Source: Zhongshania aliphaticivorans
Lineage (GTDB): Bacteria; Pseudomonadota; Gammaproteobacteria; Pseudomonadales; Spongiibacteraceae
Reading direction: 5' to 3'
Length of the DNA stretch: 32,623 nucleotides
Assembly (NCBI RefSeq): GCF_902705855.1
Contig: NZ_CACSIJ010000003.1
Span: forward strand, 51,060-83,682
The position numbers and the translations under genes were made by a program. This document shows positions 25,704-32,623 of this stretch, one piece after another. Position 1 is the first letter of the stretch; each line of letters opens with the position of its first letter. Below the pieces are notes generated by a model that saw only the letters and a program-made list of their open reading frames with translations, did not search any database and was not told where the DNA came from.

Positions 25704-26639
25704 ATGAATCGATGGCTAGTGATTGTTTTGGTGGGTTTGTTGGCAGCCTGTGGCGGTTCGTCTAATTCGGGCTCCTCGAATGAGGAAACTAATAATGACG
25801 GGGGCTCAGACGGCGGAGAGATTACGACGCCGCCGGTAACTGGCGGTGAAGATAATACGCCGCCAGAAACGCCGGCGTCCTATGGTGTACCTACGGTCAC
25901 CCAAATTCGTCCCGGCGTTGAGATAAGCGCCAATGGCAGCGGTTGCACCGGCAATTTTTTGTTTTCACCCAATTCCCAGACCGTCTATATCGGGGTGGCG
26001 GCGCATTGCTTTAGTCTCGATAGCAATGACGGTATAGACCCCTGCGAAAGCAGTAATCTACCCATTGGTTTTAACGAGGTCGAGATTGAAAACGCAAACG
26101 AGCCAGGTGAGATCGTCTACTCCAGTTGGCGCGCGATGCAAGAATCCGGCGAAACTGCCGGCTCGAATGCCTGCACTTATAACGACTTTGCCCTTGTTAA
26201 AATTCATTCCGATGATGTGGCCAATATTCATCCAGCGAGTTTTGCTTTTGGCGGGCCGGTCTCTCTATTCACCGGTTTGGCATCGGTTGGTGATGCGGTA
26301 TACGCTTATGGGCGCTCTCCGTACCACTTGGGTTTGCGACTTTTAGAAGCTAAATCTGGTAGTGTTTCTGCTGTTCTAGGGAACGGGTGGGCGTATCAAA
26401 TCGTCACCGATAAGGCTAGTATCCCCGGTGATAGCGGCGGGCCTATTTTTGGACCGAATGGCCAAGCCTTAGCGGTGACCAGTGTGTTGACCTTGAGCCT
26501 CGGCCTTGGCGCAGCGCCAGTTAGCAATGGTGTGACCAATTTGGATCGTGCTCTGCAGTATGCGATTGATGGTGGTTTTATTAATGCCAGCACCAAACTA
26601 ATAACGTGGCCAGACTTTTATCCTAGAGGTAATTTTTAG
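25704..26639 (+). CDS. Trypsin-like serine protease lipoprotein
   Basis: The 311-residue protein starts with a lipoprotein signal, LVIVLVGLLAAC, with the lipobox Cys C16; the longer open frame from 25659 would hide it. A low-complexity linker rich in Ser, Gly, Asn and Glu (about 17-58) leads to an S1-family (chymotrypsin-like) domain with a complete triad: H101 in VAAHC, D161 in NDFALVKI and S244 in GDSGGP. Cys pairs such as C81/C102 could form the usual disulfide next to the His. It is expected to be membrane-tethered in the periplasm or on the surface. No protease chaperone or pro-domain is seen. It converges on rep, with 15 bp between the stops. Confidence 0.88.
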   Translation: MNRWLVIVLVGLLAACGGSSNSGSSNEETNNDGGSDGGEITTPPVTGGEDNTPPETPASYGVPTVTQIRPGVEISANGSGCTGNFLFSPNSQTVYIGVAAHCFSLDSNDGIDPCESSNLPIGFNEVEIENANEPGEIVYSSWRAMQESGETAGSNACTYNDFALVKIHSDDVANIHPASFAFGGPVSLFTGLASVGDAVYAYGRSPYHLGLRLLEAKSGSVSAVLGNGWAYQIVTDKASIPGDSGGPIFGPNGQALAVTSVLTLSLGLGAAPVSNGVTNLDRALQYAIDGGFINASTKLITWPDFYPRGNF

Positions 26640-26654
26640 TTGCGACCCTGTGAG

Positions 26655-28661
26655 CTAGCCGAGTATATCTCTTAGGCTGGCTAAGGTTTCGCCACCACGT
26701 TTTTGGTTTTGGGCAGGATCGCTGTCACCGCGGCCCTCCCACTCCAAGTCCTCTTGTGGCAATTCTGCTAAAAACCGGCTGGGTTCACAGCTGGTAAATT
26801 CCCCAAAGCTTTTGCGCTTGGCGCAGTAACTCATGGTGAGGGTACGCTGGGCGCGGGTGATGCCAACGTAGCAAAGGCGGCGTTCTTCTTCGATCATGCC
26901 GTCATCGATGCTATTTTGATGGGGTAAAATGCCTTCTTCCAAGCCGATCATAAACACGTGGGGAAATTCTAAGCCCTTAGCGGCGTGAAGTGTCATGAGC
27001 TGAACTTGGTCGTCACTTTCTTTTTCGTCTTCCTGACGCTCCATCAAGTCTCTCAGTACCAAACGGCTTATCGCGCCCTCAATGGCATTGTCACTTTCAT
27101 CATCTTTTATTGATTTTTCAAGGGAGTTAATCAGGGTGTGGACGTTAGCCATGCGCCGCTCGGCGATAGCGACCGAGGAGCTGTTTTGAATTAACCAGTC
27201 GAGATAGTCAATGTCACTCACTAGCTGGCGCACACTGGCGACGGGTTCATCTTCATAACATTTGCGGCGCAAATTATTTAGCCAGCCGGTAAATTCCCGC
27301 AGCCGCTTTACGGCGGCTTCAGGTAGGTGCTGGCTTAAGCCCATCTCATCGCAGGCGTCGTACATGCTAATTTCGCGCTCGGTGGCATAGCGCCCGAGGT
27401 TTTCTAAGGTCGAGGTACCTATCTTGCGGCGGGGCACATTTACAATTCGCAGAAAGGCGTTGTCGTCCCCTGGATTAATGATCAAACGCAGGTAGGCCAT
27501 GATGTCTTTGATTTCGTTGCGGGCAAAAAACGAGGTGCCGCCGCTGAGTTTGTAGGGAATTTGATGAACTTGCAGTTTCAATTCCAATAAGCGTGACTGA
27601 TGATTGCCCCGATACAGCACCGCGTAATTACCAAAGCGACCCTGAGTGCGAAGCTTGTGATCGAGAATTTCAGTAACCACCCGTTCACACTCGGCGTCGT
27701 CATTGCGGCAGCGAATAATACGAATATGCTCGCCGTGGCCCAGCTCCGACCACAGCGCCTTATTGTGCTCGTGCGGGTTGTTGGCAATAACGATATTGGC
27801 GGCCTTCAGGATGCGGGCGGTGGAGCGGTAATTTTGCTCCAGCTTCACTACCTTCAAATGCGGGTAATCTTTACCGAGCAGGCTTAAGTTTTCGGGTTTG
27901 GCTCCCCGCCATGCGTAGATTGATTGGTCGTCATCGCCCACCACCGTCAAACCGCCTCGATTACCCACCAGTTGTTTTACTAGGTGGTATTGGGAGCCGT
28001 TAGTGTCTTGGTATTCGTCTACCAACATATAGCGAATTTTTTGCTGCCATTTTTCTAGAATGGCTGGCTGCTGATCAAATAGCAGCGCTGGCAGCATAAT
28101 CAAGTCGTCAAAATCTAAGGCGTTGTAAGCTTTTAAGGCATTTTGATAACGTAAATAAGCCTGCGAACAAAGTATATCGGCAGGGCCTTCGGCGCTGGCA
28201 ATGGCTTGTTCTGGGGTGATGAACTCGTTTTTCCACTGCGAAATGCGGTGCTGAATGCGGTCGGCATTGTCACTTTCTGCGCCGTGATCCTGCATCAGCA
28301 AGTCGCGGATTAGGGTTTGGGCGTCTTGGCTGTCAAATATCGAAAAGCCGGATTTATACTGCAGCGCCTTGTATTCGCTGCGCAGTATATTCATGCCCAA
28401 ATTGTGGAAGGTCGACACTGTTAAGCCGCGCGCCTCTTTGCCCTTAACAAGCTGCGACACCCGCTCCTTCATTTCACGGGCGGCTTTATTGGTAAAGGTC
28501 ACCGCTGCAATATGGCGAGCAGGCATGCCGCATTTCTCAATTAAATACGCCATCTTGCGGGTAATAACGCTGGTCTTACCACTGCCTGCGCCGGCTAATA
28601 CCAAAATCGGCCCGTCGATATAAAGCACCGCTTCGCGCTGTCTGTCGTTGAGTTTGCTCAC
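26655..28661 (-). CDS. rep: ATP-dependent DNA helicase Rep
   Basis: The 668-residue superfamily 1A helicase is close to the length of E. coli Rep (673). It has the N-terminal Q motif LNDRQREAV, the Walker A motif AGAGSGKTS (about 23-31), LVDEYQDTN (motif II), GDDDQSIYAWRGA (motif III), QNYRST (motif IV), LMTLHAAKGLEF (motif V) and the C-terminal VGITRAQRTL (motif VI). Rep moves 3' to 5' on single-stranded DNA and helps replication forks pass obstacles. It starts at a GTG without a clear ribosome binding site nearby; no better start matches the family. A candidate -10 TACAAT lies at 28702-28707 on the minus strand. Confidence 0.96.
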   Translation of the reverse strand: MSKLNDRQREAVLYIDGPILVLAGAGSGKTSVITRKMAYLIEKCGMPARHIAAVTFTNKAAREMKERVSQLVKGKEARGLTVSTFHNLGMNILRSEYKALQYKSGFSIFDSQDAQTLIRDLLMQDHGAESDNADRIQHRISQWKNEFITPEQAIASAEGPADILCSQAYLRYQNALKAYNALDFDDLIMLPALLFDQQPAILEKWQQKIRYMLVDEYQDTNGSQYHLVKQLVGNRGGLTVVGDDDQSIYAWRGAKPENLSLLGKDYPHLKVVKLEQNYRSTARILKAANIVIANNPHEHNKALWSELGHGEHIRIIRCRNDDAECERVVTEILDHKLRTQGRFGNYAVLYRGNHQSRLLELKLQVHQIPYKLSGGTSFFARNEIKDIMAYLRLIINPGDDNAFLRIVNVPRRKIGTSTLENLGRYATEREISMYDACDEMGLSQHLPEAAVKRLREFTGWLNNLRRKCYEDEPVASVRQLVSDIDYLDWLIQNSSSVAIAERRMANVHTLINSLEKSIKDDESDNAIEGAISRLVLRDLMERQEDEKESDDQVQLMTLHAAKGLEFPHVFMIGLEEGILPHQNSIDDGMIEEERRLCYVGITRAQRTLTMSYCAKRKSFGEFTSCEPSRFLAELPQEDLEWEGRGDSDPAQNQKRGGETLASLRDILG

Positions 28662-28834
28662 GCGGCTGGGGTGTCCTGCTGGCGGTTAAAAAAGGCTGGG
28701 CATTGTAGCAGTGACGGGGGAAGGGAAGAACCATAGTATGGGATTAATCGGCGTTGGATGTTTCGTCGGCTTATTACGGTGTATCGAAAACATCCGAGCA
28801 TGTGGCCGAAGACGCTTCGCCGAGTTAAAAATTC
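28662..28834. other. Intergenic region between rep and the TetR gene
   Basis: I see no gene in this stretch. It carries a stem with one bulge, GGATGTTTCG (28756-28765) and CGAAAACATCC (28785-28795), and a small CGAAG/CTTCG hairpin further right, near the TetR stop. Neither has a U-tract on the minus strand. The TACAAT at 28702-28707 (minus strand) may be the rep -10 box. Confidence 0.35.
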
Positions 28835-29506
28835 CTAGCTTGGCTGCGGAACACTCGTAATCCCCATCAACCGCATCGCAAAGTCCGCAAAGGTATCTGC
28901 TACGTATTCGGGAGTTTTTCCGCAATTAGGTTCATACCAAAAAGCGACTCGCATACCCATTCCACCAATGGCGCGCAAGGCTAATTCTATATCGGGCACA
29001 TCGAAGATACTGTGCTGAGAACAGCGTTGTAGGACGTCACCTAGCAAAGACTCTGACTCTTGAAGAATCGCCATCACAGGGCGTACGGCGTCATCTGAAA
29101 GCGCGTGCATTTCGGTGTTTGTGACGACCGCCAACATAGAGTATTCACAGTGAGAAATAACGTGTGCGCGTACCATCGCCGATAACTGTTCGGCGGGAGC
29201 TTGCTGTTCACATTTCACTAAGGCTTCGCGCAGGCGCTGTAAATGTTCGGTATGACCAAGCTGGATAATCTCAGCGAGAACCTGCTCCTTGGAGGGGAAG
29301 TGAGAGTAAAGCGTAGTGGTTTGCACTTTCGCTTCTTTGCAAATATCTCTTACCGATGTAGCGCCATAGCCTCGTTGGGCAAATAGGCGTAATGCGGCAT
29401 TGAGGATTTTCCCGCGCGCGCCTTTTGGCGTAACACCTAAGGGAAGGATTACCGTTTCGGCGGCAACGCGCCGATTTTGTGGAAACGTACTTAAATTAGT
29501 TTTCAT
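28835..29506 (-). CDS. TetR family transcriptional regulator
   Basis: The 223-residue protein has the TetR N-terminal DNA-binding domain: ARGKILNAALRLFAQRGYGATSVRDICKEAKVQTTTLYSHFPSKEQVLAEI (roughly residues 30-80), where the helix-turn-helix is about 50-70. The ligand-binding part carries HCEYSMLAVVTNTEMHALSD and GMGMRVAFWYEP. TetR proteins repress a neighbouring operon until a small ligand binds. The ATG at 29504-29506 is preferred over the upstream TTG at 29513; no clear Shine-Dalgarno site is present. It diverges from the hydrolase-esterase-TonB receptor genes, which are its likely target. Confidence 0.92.
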   Translation of the reverse strand: MKTNLSTFPQNRRVAAETVILPLGVTPKGARGKILNAALRLFAQRGYGATSVRDICKEAKVQTTTLYSHFPSKEQVLAEIIQLGHTEHLQRLREALVKCEQQAPAEQLSAMVRAHVISHCEYSMLAVVTNTEMHALSDDAVRPVMAILQESESLLGDVLQRCSQHSIFDVPDIELALRAIGGMGMRVAFWYEPNCGKTPEYVADTFADFAMRLMGITSVPQPS

Positions 29507-29635
29507 GACTAACAAACGTTATGTAAGAATTTTTTGCAGAATACCTTGCTTTTCCCTTATTAGCCAGTTAGCTTATAAAAAACACATACGAACGTTAGTG
29601 CATATTTCTAATAATATAAAAAGAGACAGACCTTC
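29507..29635. promoter_or_regulatory. Divergent promoter region with two AACGTT-centred candidate operators
   Basis: Two copies of AACGTT lie at 29515-29520 and 29591-29596, 76 bp apart. Their flanks are related in inverted orientation: ACATA-N6-GTTAGT on the minus strand around the first, and ACATA-N5-GTTAGT on the plus strand at about 29585-29600 around the second. Such paired near-palindromes in the gap between a TetR gene and its divergent neighbour are expected for operators. The exact borders and affinity are unknown. Confidence 0.4.
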
Positions 29636-30451
29636 GTGCCAAGTATAGAAATTAACAATATTCCAAGCTCTTACGAAAAGTGGGGCAGGGGGCCGGTGAT
29701 CGTACTTATTCACGGCTTGGGCTCGTCATCATTAGATTGGCGGCCGCAAATTGAGGAATTATCGCGGAACTACACGGTTTTAGTCCCTGACTTATATGGG
29801 CACGGCCAAAGTACGGTCCTGCCACAACCTTTATCTATTTTGGATTTTGCGGATCAGGTGGCGGCAATTCTTGATCAAGAAGTCCTTGGCGCAGCCCATA
29901 TAGTCGGCTTGTCGCTAGGTGGCGCGGTTGCCTTTCAGCTCGCTCTGCAGCGGCCAGAGCTAGTAGCGTCATTAACGATTACAAATAGTCGTGCGAGCTT
30001 TAGACCGAGTGGCTGGCGCGAGAAAATGGCGGTGTTCAATCGTAGCTTAATAAGTCGGTTGCTAGGGATGAAGGTGTTCAGCAGGGTGTTGGCGAAGAAG
30101 TTGTTTCCGAATTCCGAGCAATTACAGAAATTATTTCAAACACGGTTTGTAAAAAATAATCCAAAAAATTATCGCCTATGTATGCAAGCATTACTTAATT
30201 GGAGTATTGAGCTTTCTCTTAGATCCATAACATGCCCAGTCCTCATCGTTGTGTCGGAATACGATTACTATCCGCTAGAAGACACCAAGACATATATGGA
30301 GAAGATAAATAACGCACAGTTAGTCGTTATTGAAGGCGCGCATCACGCGGTTACATTAGAAAACCCCAAGGCATTTAATCAAGTGTTACGTGATCATTTA
30401 GAGCAACAGCGCAGCGTTGAATTTTCGTCAGCAATGGGAGCCAGTGTATGA
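29636..30451 (+). CDS. Alpha/beta hydrolase
   Basis: The 271-residue protein has an alpha/beta hydrolase fold: the oxyanion-hole strand VIVLIHGLGSSSLDW, VPDLYGHGQST, the nucleophile elbow GLSLGG with S93, the likely acid in VVSEYDYYP and the histidine in GAHHAV. It lacks a signal peptide and is expected to be cytoplasmic. Relatives include esterases and C-C bond hydrolases; the substrate is unknown. It starts at a GTG; upstream AAGAGA is a weak ribosome binding site. It is the first gene of the unit divergent from tetR, and its stop overlaps the next start (ATGA). Confidence 0.88.
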   Translation: MPSIEINNIPSSYEKWGRGPVIVLIHGLGSSSLDWRPQIEELSRNYTVLVPDLYGHGQSTVLPQPLSILDFADQVAAILDQEVLGAAHIVGLSLGGAVAFQLALQRPELVASLTITNSRASFRPSGWREKMAVFNRSLISRLLGMKVFSRVLAKKLFPNSEQLQKLFQTRFVKNNPKNYRLCMQALLNWSIELSLRSITCPVLIVVSEYDYYPLEDTKTYMEKINNAQLVVIEGAHHAVTLENPKAFNQVLRDHLEQQRSVEFSSAMGASV

Positions 30452-31986
30452 GTGGCGTGCGGAACTTGCCAATTATACTTTGCTTGATGACATTGCTGTG
30501 GGCTGGTGGTGTCTACGCTGAAGAGGACCTATACCGGCCGTTAAAAACCAGCCAGGGATGGTTGCAGGGCGGCGAGCACGACGGCGTAGAGTATTACCTT
30601 GGCATACCTTACGCCGAGCCACCTGTTGGTGATTTACGTTGGCGCGCACCTCGTGGCGCATCACCTTGGAGCGGTGTTCGAGAGGCACGACATTTTGCGT
30701 CGCCCTGTGCTCAAATTGGCAATTTTTTCGCAACAAATAATTCAGAATATTTTGAGCGTCCCTTTGGTAGCGAGGATTGTCTTTATCTCAATGTATGGGC
30801 ACCCATTGTGCAAATCGGCCCGCGGCCAGTGTTGGTATTTATTCACGGCGGTGCGGGTGTTTATGGCGCAGCATCACTTCCACTTTATAACGGTAAAAGA
30901 CTGGCGCGAGAGCTCGGCGCAGTAGTCGTGTCTATCAACTATCGCTTAGGAATTTTCGGCGCTTTGCACATGGATGCATTACATACTGGCGATCCAATAG
31001 AAGATTTTGGAAGTTTTGGTTTGTTAGATCAAATTAAAGCACTTGATTGGGTTCAGAATAATGTTGGTGACTACAGCGGTGACGCCAATAATGTGACAGT
31101 GATGGGGCACTCTGCGGGCTGCGTAAGTACTTGGTCGTTAATGAAATCGCCACTTGCTAGCGGAAAGTTTCAGAAAGCTATTTGTTTGTCTGGTATTCCT
31201 CTGGCGACTCCAGCCGACAAACTCAAAGAGCGTAGCCAGAATTTTATTAATAATTTAACGCTAATGCCTAGCATAGATGCTGTTTTTTTGCAGGAAAATC
31301 CGGGCGCGGACCCTCAGCAACTTCGCGAGGCCTTGTATGGACTTTCTACAGAAACCATTGTCACTGCGGGTAAGGGTATAAAGGCAATGAGCGGTGAACC
31401 GGACGGCACAGTTTTAGCGCTGACTGCCGACAATAAACTTACTAATCCTGTTCCGGCTATTATTGGCAGCGTCCGTAACGAAGCTAGCATGCTTTTGATC
31501 ACTCACACCGGCCGTGTAAAGCCGGAAACATTGTGGGAGCTCATTCATTCAGATTGGCAGGGATTGAATGCAGGAGACTTTTTCCCAAGTGTATGGCGTC
31601 GTTTGACGTATAGCTTGGCGGTTAAATTTGCAAATTCATCTTTACTAAATAAGGTTGACGAAAGCGCATCTCTACTCGCCGCCCAAACCAATCCCGTGTA
31701 TCGATATCAATTTTCTTGGGACAATATGGAAGAGCCGTGGCGTTCACTATTTGGCGCCTACCATGGTCTCGATGTGCCTTTTGTCTTCGGAAATTTTGAG
31801 CGTGAAACGCCGAATATCTCCTATTTTTCTTGGACAAAAAGTCACATAGGTGAGCTTGAAAGAATACATCGTCAGTATATTTTTGCCTTCAAGGGTTTTA
31901 TCGAATCTGAAAGCCCCGGCAAGTATTCATCAGAGCTGCAGTGGCCCATCTGGAACAAAGAAACTAAGTATCAACAAATAAAATAA
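30448..31986 (+). CDS. Exported type-B carboxylesterase
   Basis: The 512-residue protein has a signal peptide (about 1-24, ending VYAEE) and the carboxylesterase type B pattern: GWLQGG at the start, LGIPYAEPPVGDLRW, the signature EDCLYLNVWAP (109-119), oxyanion hole HGGAGVYG, nucleophile elbow GHSAG with S222 (family consensus is often GESAG), an acid likely in GSVRNEAS and the histidine of YHGLDVPFVFG. It would hydrolyse ester or carbamate substrates in the periplasm or outside the cell. The start overlaps the alpha/beta hydrolase stop by 4 nt, so translation is probably coupled. It shares a transcription unit with the preceding hydrolase and perhaps the TonB receptor. Confidence 0.9.
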   Translation: MSGVRNLPIILCLMTLLWAGGVYAEEDLYRPLKTSQGWLQGGEHDGVEYYLGIPYAEPPVGDLRWRAPRGASPWSGVREARHFASPCAQIGNFFATNNSEYFERPFGSEDCLYLNVWAPIVQIGPRPVLVFIHGGAGVYGAASLPLYNGKRLARELGAVVVSINYRLGIFGALHMDALHTGDPIEDFGSFGLLDQIKALDWVQNNVGDYSGDANNVTVMGHSAGCVSTWSLMKSPLASGKFQKAICLSGIPLATPADKLKERSQNFINNLTLMPSIDAVFLQENPGADPQQLREALYGLSTETIVTAGKGIKAMSGEPDGTVLALTADNKLTNPVPAIIGSVRNEASMLLITHTGRVKPETLWELIHSDWQGLNAGDFFPSVWRRLTYSLAVKFANSSLLNKVDESASLLAAQTNPVYRYQFSWDNMEEPWRSLFGAYHGLDVPFVFGNFERETPNISYFSWTKSHIGELERIHRQYIFAFKGFIESESPGKYSSELQWPIWNKETKYQQIK

Positions 31987-31987
31987 C

Positions 31988-32036
31988 TTGGTGCGTGGCA
32001 ACAGAGCAATAGCATTTGTGCTGTTAACGGCACCAA
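31988..32036 (+). terminator. Long stem-loop between the esterase and the TonB receptor
   Basis: TTGGTGC (31988-31994) and GCACCAA (32030-32036) pair perfectly. After an internal loop, AACAG (32000-32004) pairs with CTGTT (32021-32025). It begins 2 nt after the esterase stop. There is no T-run, so it may be a partial terminator, an mRNA end stabiliser or a processing site that sets relative expression of the two genes. Confidence 0.5.
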
Positions 32037-32071
32037 ACCCAGCATAATAATAGTAGTAGATGAGGTGTAAT

Positions 32072-32623
32072 ATGGATGTTGAAACTAGAAGTATCGCGAC
32101 CACAATGTGCTTGATACTTGCATTGAATGTCGCTGATACGTGCGCTCAAGAAGCGATAAGCGTGGACGTTAATGCCTCAGGTAATGGCGCTGAAATTCAA
32201 ACCACTTCAAAGAAAAAAGTCACCATTTTAGAAGAGGTTTTTGTTACTGCGACTAAACGTAGTAAATCGCTGCGGAGTTTACCGGCGTCAATTTCTGCTT
32301 TTAAAGGAGATGACTTAGAGAAACAAGCAATTTTAAGTATTAATGATGTGTTGGAGCAGACACCGGGGGTAACCTCAAATTCAGCACGCCCAGGTGATCA
32401 GCGCATTGTTATGAGAGGGATTTCTACTAGTGCTTCGCCAGTTAGTACGGTTCCCTATCCTGTCGGTATTTTTATTGGTGATACGGCATTAAACGAACCC
32501 TATGCAGCAAGTATTACCCCCGACTTGTCGGCATTTGATATTGCGTCGATAGAAGTACTTAAAGGGCCGCAGGGCACCTTGTTTGGCGGCGCGGCACTCT
32601 CTGGTGTACTGCGGTATCGGCTG
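32072..32623 (+). CDS. TonB-dependent outer-membrane receptor, N-terminal part
   Basis: The frame stays open to the end of the window (184 codons), so only the start of the gene is seen. GAGG lies 6 nt before the ATG. After a signal-like N-terminus (about 1-25, CLILALNVADTCAQ) there is a TonB-box-like EEVFVTATKR (54-63) and a plug domain: LPASISAFKGDDLEKQ, INDVLEQTPGVTSNS, RIVMRGIST, VGIFIGD and SIEVLKGPQGTLFG. Such receptors import large or scarce ligands by TonB energy. Its place behind the exported esterase suggests that it brings in the ester substrate or the cleavage product. Confidence 0.9.
   Translation, partial: MDVETRSIATTMCLILALNVADTCAQEAISVDVNASGNGAEIQTTSKKKVTILEEVFVTATKRSKSLRSLPASISAFKGDDLEKQAILSINDVLEQTPGVTSNSARPGDQRIVMRGISTSASPVSTVPYPVGIFIGDTALNEPYAASITPDLSAFDIASIEVLKGPQGTLFGGAALSGVLRYRL

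Overview
The window looks like the chromosome of a moderate-GC marine gammaproteobacterium. Conserved gene orders shared with Pseudomonas (ppx/trxA/rho/ubiD and tolC/DUF1249/cpdA/yqiA/parE), together with TonB-receptor and esterase content, suggest something near the Cellvibrionales/Spongiibacteraceae; this placement is inferred from gene content and I ran no search. I see no tRNA, rRNA, CRISPR array, transposase or phage gene.

Layout. (1) 1-12300 is core genome. ubiD, rho and trxA lie on the minus strand. ppx and elbB diverge from trxA and overlap by 4 nt. waaA converges on tolC. A tight plus-strand run follows: DUF1249, cpdA, yqiA and parE, closed by a strong terminator. (2) 12400-13600 holds two stand-alone enzymes, a VOC/glyoxalase-like protein and an NAD(P)-binding Rossmann protein. 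(3) 13860-18284 is a three-gene phosphorelay: a degenerate receiver plus Hpt protein, a large CHASE hybrid histidine kinase that overlaps it, and a NarL/LuxR-type response regulator. (4) 18285-20058 is repeat-rich. Two REP/REPIN-like tandem arrays in opposite orientation flank one small membrane-protein gene, with an 80-bp imperfect palindrome next to the second array. (5) 20059-24840 encodes a giant YadA-like trimeric autotransporter adhesin with a GC-rich head, a stalk of 105-bp tandem repeats, a second small head and a beta-barrel anchor. (6) 25000-28700 holds a cytochrome c5, a trypsin-like lipoprotein protease and the Rep helicase. (7) 28835-32623 is an accessory ester-use cluster: a TetR regulator divergent from an alpha/beta hydrolase, an exported type-B carboxylesterase and a TonB-dependent receptor cut by the window edge.

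How the genes may work together. The phosphorelay genes appear complementary: the kinase ends in an Hpt-like domain that lacks the phospho-accepting histidine, and the small upstream protein has one. The relay and the adhesin are neighbours separated by the repeat block, so regulation of adhesion by the relay is possible but unproven. The TetR cluster reads as a substrate-induced system: outer-membrane import, periplasmic ester cleavage, then cytoplasmic hydrolysis.

Most of the window is ordinary. The parts that deserve attention are the split phosphorelay, the opposed repeat arrays, the mosaic adhesin and the TetR/esterase/TonB cluster. Several starts were moved downstream of the longest open frame because of Shine-Dalgarno sites, signal peptides or family length.
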